NCBI GenBank assembly: GCA_003024985.2
Contig: PXIH01S0008780.1
Length of the DNA stretch: 11,712 nucleotides
Source: Euperipatoides rowelli
Taxonomy: Eukaryota; Onychophora; Udeonychophora; Euonychophora; Peripatopsidae
Direction: 5' to 3' (one strand)
Below the pieces are notes generated by a model. That model searched no databases. It was given only the letters and a program-made list of their open reading frames with translations, and was not told the DNA's origin. Of the stretch, positions 8,565 to 11,712 are shown in pieces. Made by a program: the position numbers and the translations under genes. Each line of letters opens with the position of its first letter. Positions within the stretch are counted from its first letter, which is position 1.

Positions 8565-8608
8565 TTCCTGACCTGTTTCAAACCCAAAGATGTCATCTTC
8601 AGATGAAG
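8565..8608 (-). ncRNA. Degenerate hammerhead-ribozyme-like motif (Penelope-like element relic?)
   Basis: On the minus strand, CTGAAGA (8602-8596) stands in for the core box CTGATGA with one change. GAAA (8579-8576) is exact, and CAGGTC follows with GTC at 8572-8570, the normal cleavage triplet. Stem I can pair CTTCAT (8608-8603) with AGGAA (8569-8565) with one mismatch. Stem II (after CTGAAGA, closing before GAAA) is poor: T/T, G-T, A-T, C-G. The same word order, CTGAAGATG..C..GAAAC, is familiar from Penelope-like retroelements, whose terminal repeats carry minimal hammerheads. This copy is very likely inactive. A chance match cannot be excluded by eye. Confidence 0.35.
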
Positions 8609-8894
8609 CAATGATTTCATTCCCATAAAACATGAATGACTATACTGCAGAGCAATTATTGTACAAAATACATTCTTTGGGATATCAAGTCATAAAGGTA
8701 ACGTTTGCAAATTAGCCTTTTATTTTTGTTTAGAAAGTCGTATATACTAAATATACAAGGCTAGGACCTCAAACTTATTTCAACTGCTGAAAATGTATAA
8801 TGACTATTTATTTTTGATTAATTATTATTATTTCATATTAATATTCATAAGGATAATACTGAATATTAGAATTTTGTAATTATACAGTAGGCCT
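8609..8894. other. AT-rich non-coding spacer
   Basis: Nothing recognisable as a gene. If the hammerhead-like motif belongs to a Penelope-like element, its upstream coding part would lie here on the minus strand, but I see no RT or GIY-YIG motif. One AGGCCTA word is at 8889-8895. Confidence 0.5.
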
Positions 8895-8955
8895 AATTAT
8901 TGTAACTCTCCATATCCTTAGGGGCCAGGAGAGTGTAGTCAAATAATAATTATTT
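8895..8955. repeat. Imperfect foldback around ACTCTCC/GGAGAGT
   Basis: ACTCTCC (8905-8911) pairs exactly with GGAGAGT (8928-8934). Outside these, TAATTATT on the left and AATAATTA on the right (about 8946-8953) can pair after a short unequal gap. The 16-base centre (ATATCCTTAGGGGCCA) is comparatively GC-rich. It is probably a small foldback or MITE relic. Confidence 0.45.
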
Positions 8956-8977
8956 TTTATTTTAAAATAAATTGACT

Positions 8978-9005
8978 CTATTTGCAGTTATTTATATACA
9001 AATAG
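8978..9005. repeat. 7-bp hairpin CTATTTG/CAAATAG
   Basis: CTATTTG (8978-8984) and CAAATAG (8999-9005) are exact reverse complements, directly next to the larger hairpin at 9007. The two may be arms of one degenerate element. Confidence 0.35.
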
Positions 9006-9006
9006 C

Positions 9007-9080
9007 GTTACTTTAATTGATGTGAGTTGATCATGAACTTTACAATACTCAGTAAATATCAACTCAAATCAATCAGTAAC
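9007..9080. repeat. Inverted repeat with about 24-bp arms
   Basis: The left arm (9007-9031) begins GTTACT and ends GAGTTGAT. The right arm (9058-9080) begins ATCAACTC and ends AGTAAC. The arms match over nearly their whole length, with a two-base gap and few mismatches, around a 26-base spacer. This is far better than expected by chance and indicates a foldback or MITE core. Confidence 0.7.
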
Positions 9081-9155
9081 TTAATTAAAATCTATTAGAA
9101 AAATAATATCTTAATTGGAATATGATCGTGTTTTGAAGCCAGTAACAGCGCCATC

Positions 9156-9303
9156 TAACGGGCTTTTTCAAAACTTTTTTTTTTTTTTTTTAACGGGCTT
9201 AAAAGATTGGCACAGGAACAATTTTTATAAACTTTGAGTGGTGTTTTGTCTTACATAAAAAGGGCTTAAACAAAAAAATGGTTAATACCCGTGTAACGGG
9301 CTT
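9156..9303 (+). repeat. TAACGGGCTT repeat cluster with a poly-T insert
   Basis: TAACGGGCTT occurs exactly at 9156-9165, 9191-9200 and 9294-9303, with a partial copy (AGGGCTTAAA) at 9261-9270. The first two copies directly flank a 25-base insert (TTTCAAAAC plus a T-run). That resembles either a local duplication or a short poly-A insertion with a 10-bp target-site duplication. CCCGTGTAACGGG at 9288-9300 also forms a small hairpin. No protein is readable here. Confidence 0.65.
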
Positions 9304-9425
9304 ATTTGCTAGTTTAAATAAATTAGAATTTAAATCAAACCAGAAAAAAAATCTTAAGAAAAATGTATTTTTACTTGCGCGAACCAGCAACGCTGGAAAG
9401 TCGAGTCAGTCATCAAGACTGCACT

Positions 9426-9483
9426 ATTATGCCCCGAAGGGCAATAATTATCTTTAATTGTATTATATGTTTTGATAAATAAA
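9426..9483 (+). other. GCCC/GGGC hairpin followed by AATAAA
   Basis: ATTATGCCC (9426-9434) pairs with GGGC (9439-9442) and, after a bulged A, ATAAT (9444-9448). AATAAA follows at 9478-9483. A short GC hairpin followed by an AT-rich stretch and a polyadenylation signal is what the last 60 bases of several L2/CR1-like LINEs look like, so this may be a strongly truncated LINE 3' end. A small CCAGC/GCTGG hairpin lies just upstream (9384-9396). No coding remnant is readable. Confidence 0.4.
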
Positions 9484-9725
9484 CTTATACTCATTACTGT
9501 ATTGCAAGATGTACTAAGTGCCTTGCTGTACAGTATGTAACAAAAATAAAATTAGAAATTAAGTCTTTCTGAGTAACTTTAAGTTAGGCCTACCAAGGTT
9601 CAAGACTTTATGTCAATGCTAGGTTTTGCAGCATTTCCGTATTAAAAAATACATGCCTTGTATTGAAATTAGGTTAATGTTACAACAGGCAATGCAGGAC
9701 AGTAGTATCAACATCACTGGCTATA

Positions 9726-9743
9726 CCAAATGACATCATTTGG
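9726..9743. repeat. Tight 8-bp hairpin with alternative fold
   Basis: CCAAATGA (9726-9733) pairs with TCATTTGG (9736-9743) around CA. ATGACAT (9730-9736) can instead pair with ATGTCAT (9745-9751). It is probably incidental. Confidence 0.4.
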
Positions 9744-10106
9744 AATGTCATATAATTTCAAATTGTTAGTAAAAATACAATACTTGACTTTATAACGGAA
9801 AATAAAAGTGGGGTGGAGGAGAAATATATTGCAATGTTTTTTTTGGCTGAGTACAAGTAAATATTTTGTATGTGTTTGCATTAAATAATGTTTTTGTGGA
9901 AGCAAATTTGCATAAGTGGAGATTTTGGGCACCAAGGATCCCTAAATGGGAATATCTTAGTCTGAGCTTTTTTAAAATTAAAAATCATGTTTATAAATAA
10001 CAGAAAACATTTTTCAATTAAGTCATTTTAAATTACTTTATCAATTCCTTGTATGAATAAAAAAAATCAACAGAATGAAAAAATTTTTAAGTTGCAGGTC
10101 TGTCAT

Positions 10107-10118
10107 AGGAAATTTCCT
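10107..10118. repeat. 12-bp palindrome AGGAAATTTCCT
   Basis: Perfect symmetry over 12 bases, without extension. No associated gene, so no regulatory role can be argued. Confidence 0.35.
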
Positions 10119-10965
10119 TAAAAAGGGGAAAGAGTTTTATAATTCTGCATGTTTTAGTTGCAAAATCTCTAAGGTTTTCCATTTTTTAAACTTTTATATT
10201 GTCAAGAATTTTTATTTGTTTCATCATATTTAAATTCTTCAATTTTTCTTAGCTAGATTTGTATAGTACATCTTTATAACATTATTTAACATTGAACCAC
10301 ATCAAATTACTAATCTATTTTGCCCAATTTTACATTAAAAACTCATGAAAATAATTCCAGAACTTGCAAAATTATTCTACAAGTATTATATACTATAACT
10401 TATATATTAAAGAATTAACAAAAATTAAAATAAATAATTGAGCTAGTTACTTTAAAGTGAACTTTATATTCATTATCAAGATCGTATTATAGGCTTGTCT
10501 TCTTAAAATATCTTGCACCTTCCCAAAATATAAGCTAAAGGCAAGAAATAATGCCTTTTTTTTAAGGGGGAGGGAGGGTGAATAGTAAATGCTTCGTAAA
10601 CTATCTACAGTATGTCAGAACACAGTGAAGAAGGACCATATTTTAAATTACAGTATTATTCCATTAAAGATGGCACTTTTGGTATTGAAACATATGACCT
10701 TTATTATTGATATTAAAATATCAATTTATGTTACTGAATTTCGTCTTGTAGGTTTAATTTTCCAGAAACTATTCCTACTGTCTGTGATTGGCATGCAACT
10801 GTTTTCTTTTTAATTACCCAGTACTGGAATTGTCATTACTGGCAGCACCATGAACTATAATTAACAGAAGTCTTCACATGTTGTTCTTGATTTCTGTTGA
10901 ACATTTAACTGAAATTAAAACACATCAATAAATATTACTTGCAGTACATTTTAAAAATGTGATTT

Positions 10966-11312
10966 ACAATATATAATACATACAGTAGATAGATATACTG
11001 TATCTACAGTATACATCTGAAAAATTACCACTATAAAATATAGAAATTGACTATTTAATTAACTATCAGATTAAATGGAAAAATAATTTTTCCTTCATCA
11101 GGACCTGAACCTGGAATCTGTCTTACCAGGACAATGCTATTTTCCAGTAAGACAAAGGGCCCCAGGTTCGAATTCTCACAAAGGTAAAATATTTTTTCTG
11201 ACTAATTTGATATTTAATTAAATTGTCAATTTTTATATATCACAGTGGTGATTTTTCAGAGATGTACAATTTATGGAATATGGGAATGTTGGTTTATGTC
11301 TATATATATTGT
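10966..11312. repeat. Long imperfect inverted repeat (foldback element) with tRNA-like B boxes
   Basis: The two halves are diverged reverse complements around a centre near 11136. Exact cores are TGTCTTAC (11119-11126) with GTAAGACA (11147-11154), and GAACCTGG (11107-11114) with CCAGGTTC (11162-11169). Further out, the left arm (CTGAAAAAT, ACCACT, ATTGAC, TTTAATTAA, AAAAATA) matches the reverse complement of the right arm in the same order, to at least 11010/11267. A last match, ACAATATATA, lies at 10966/11312 beyond a diverged 28-base stretch. Each arm carries a B-box-like word reading outward: GGTTCGAATTC (+, 11165-11175) and GGTTCAGGTCC (-, 11111-11101). No clear A box or cloverleaf is seen, so it is not a tRNA gene. 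A MITE or a pair of head-to-head tRNA-derived SINE pieces are the two best readings. Confidence 0.75.
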
Positions 11313-11323
11313 GTAGTGTTGAT

Positions 11324-11360
11324 CAGTGGTTCTGAACCGGCCTTGCCCGGAACAATGGTG
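11324..11360 (+). mobile_element. hAT-type transposon terminus
   Basis: CAGTGGTTCTGAACC (11324-11338) differs by one base from the CAGTGGTTCTCAACC terminal inverted repeat widespread in hAT (Charlie-like) transposons. It continues with GGCCTTGCCCGGAAC, similar in style to the subterminal part of those elements. If this is the left end, the element runs rightward and its target-site duplication would be GTGTTGAT (11316-11323). The matching right end (AGAACCACTG) is not in the window, so the element either continues past 11712 or is truncated. No transposase is readable. Confidence 0.5.
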
Positions 11361-11712
11361 TTATTTTGTTATAAGTGTTCCATGAAGTTTTGAAATGACT
11401 AACACATTTAATAGATATAATATTCTTTACTAAATATTTAACCATCACTCATCTTGGAATATTTCTATTTTGTAACAAATTATTTTTAGTTTACTTCTTT
11501 AACTAATATTTTCTTTGTTTTCTTAACTATAATTTTTTATAAAAGATAATTTACTTCTTTGTCTTATTCATTCAATGTATAACTAGTAATTTAATTTACC
11601 GAGTACAGCTGGGGTTAGCCAAGCCACCCGCTATTGTTATTAGGGGAAGTGGGGGGGATACCGTGGTGCGTATAATACCGTGCATCAAAGTTTTTCATAT
11701 TACGTGATAAAA
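11361..11712. other. Non-coding tail, possibly interior of the hAT-like element
   Basis: AT-rich to about 11582, then noticeably GC-richer to the end. No coding frame was recognised. If the terminus at 11324 is a left end, this would be its interior, of the non-autonomous kind. The patch from 11583 has GGGGTTAGCC, a 7-base G-run (11651-11657) and two ATACCGTG words. Confidence 0.5.
11658..11682 (+). repeat. ATACCGTG direct repeat pair
   Basis: ATACCGTG occurs at 11658-11665 and 11675-11682, 17 bases apart. A further copy is at 5402-5409. Rare CpG-containing words repeated in such AT-rich DNA suggest a shared dispersed repeat, family unknown. Confidence 0.35.

Larger units (their letters stand above)
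9490..10965. other. AT-rich non-coding spacer
   Basis: No gene recognised on either strand. The stretch holds an AGGCCTA word near 9586, a tight hairpin CCAAATGA/TCATTTGG (9726-9743) with a competing ATGACAT/ATGTCAT pairing, a palindrome AGGAAATTTCCT (10107-10118) and a palindrome CCAGTACTGG near 10818. The 74-codon frame at 10589-10813 ends in a stretch faintly like a channel segment (VIGMQLF), but nothing else in it supports a gene. Confidence 0.6.

Noticed and set aside
9199-9390. Minus-strand 63-codon frame
   Set aside because: It is low-complexity, Phe/Lys-rich translation of AT-rich repeats, with no motif.
9714-9935. Minus-strand 73-codon frame
   Set aside because: No recognisable domain; starts within a hairpin region and has composition typical of translated AT-rich DNA.
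10589-10813. 74-codon plus-strand frame ending in VIGMQLFSF, faintly like a voltage-gated cation channel S5 segment
   Set aside because: Only about seven residues resemble the channel motif. The remaining residues do not fit and no neighbouring exons are seen, and frames of this length are expected by chance in this much DNA.
11100-11183. A tRNA gene suggested by GGTTCGAATTC
   Set aside because: The T-stem pairs poorly, no A box or acceptor stem is present, and the motif is part of the inverted repeat.
1-11712. CRISPR array, prokaryotic operon or phage content
   Set aside because: There are no regularly spaced repeats, no ribosome-binding sites with long frames, and the window is dominated by eukaryotic LINE relics.

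Overview
The window reads as eukaryotic, most likely animal, non-coding genomic DNA. It is very AT-rich, has long homopolymer runs, (TA)n and TACAGTA/TACTGTA-rich tracts, scattered AGGCCTA words and one ambiguous base (n at 8510). It shows no operon-like packing and no intact gene. The AGGCCTA and TACAGTA words and the type of transposon relics are what I would expect from a marine invertebrate, perhaps an echinoderm, but that is a low-confidence guess from style. I found no host protein-coding exon, rRNA or functional tRNA.

Layout. 1-637: mixed sequence with a GC-rich patch (30-80), a perfect 13-bp hairpin (105-140), a 12-G run (246-257) and nothing codable. About 638-3293: the main feature, a decayed non-LTR retrotransposon (LINE) on the + strand. 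It keeps the back part of the AP endonuclease (GDFN, SDH), a linker, a reverse transcriptase (SPDGIP, TDFKKAFD, FVDDL, NPEKS, CKILGV), a C-terminal domain, and a 3' UTR with a stem-loop and an AT-rich tail. At least five in-frame stops and about five reading-frame changes kill it. 3294-4870: AT-rich spacer with small hairpins. 4875-5020: a dyad-rich TATACAGTATATA / (TA)n satellite. 5021-6555: AT-rich spacer. About 6556-6990 (- strand): the 3' end of a second, different LINE, recognisable by C-terminal blocks split over three frames (KYGLVPTELRKIF, NYNTSQ, DPLIWNSIS..IR). 7001-8560: spacer with two perfect palindromes. 8565-8608 (- strand): a degenerate hammerhead-ribozyme-like motif of the kind carried by Penelope-like elements. 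8880-9080: clustered foldback repeats. 9130-9490: a TAACGGGCTT repeat cluster and a GCCC/GGGC hairpin followed by AATAAA. About 10966-11312: a long imperfect inverted repeat whose arms both carry a tRNA-like B-box motif. 11324 onward: a hAT-type terminal motif (CAGTGGTTCTGAACC). 11583-11712: a somewhat GC-richer patch with ATACCGTG repeats.

Nothing here works together as a pathway. The window is best read as a graveyard of unrelated transposable elements in intergenic or intronic DNA. The most unusual pieces are the B-box foldback, the hammerhead-like motif and the stem-loop with alternative pairings at the end of the first LINE. I see no convincing evidence for a new biological system.
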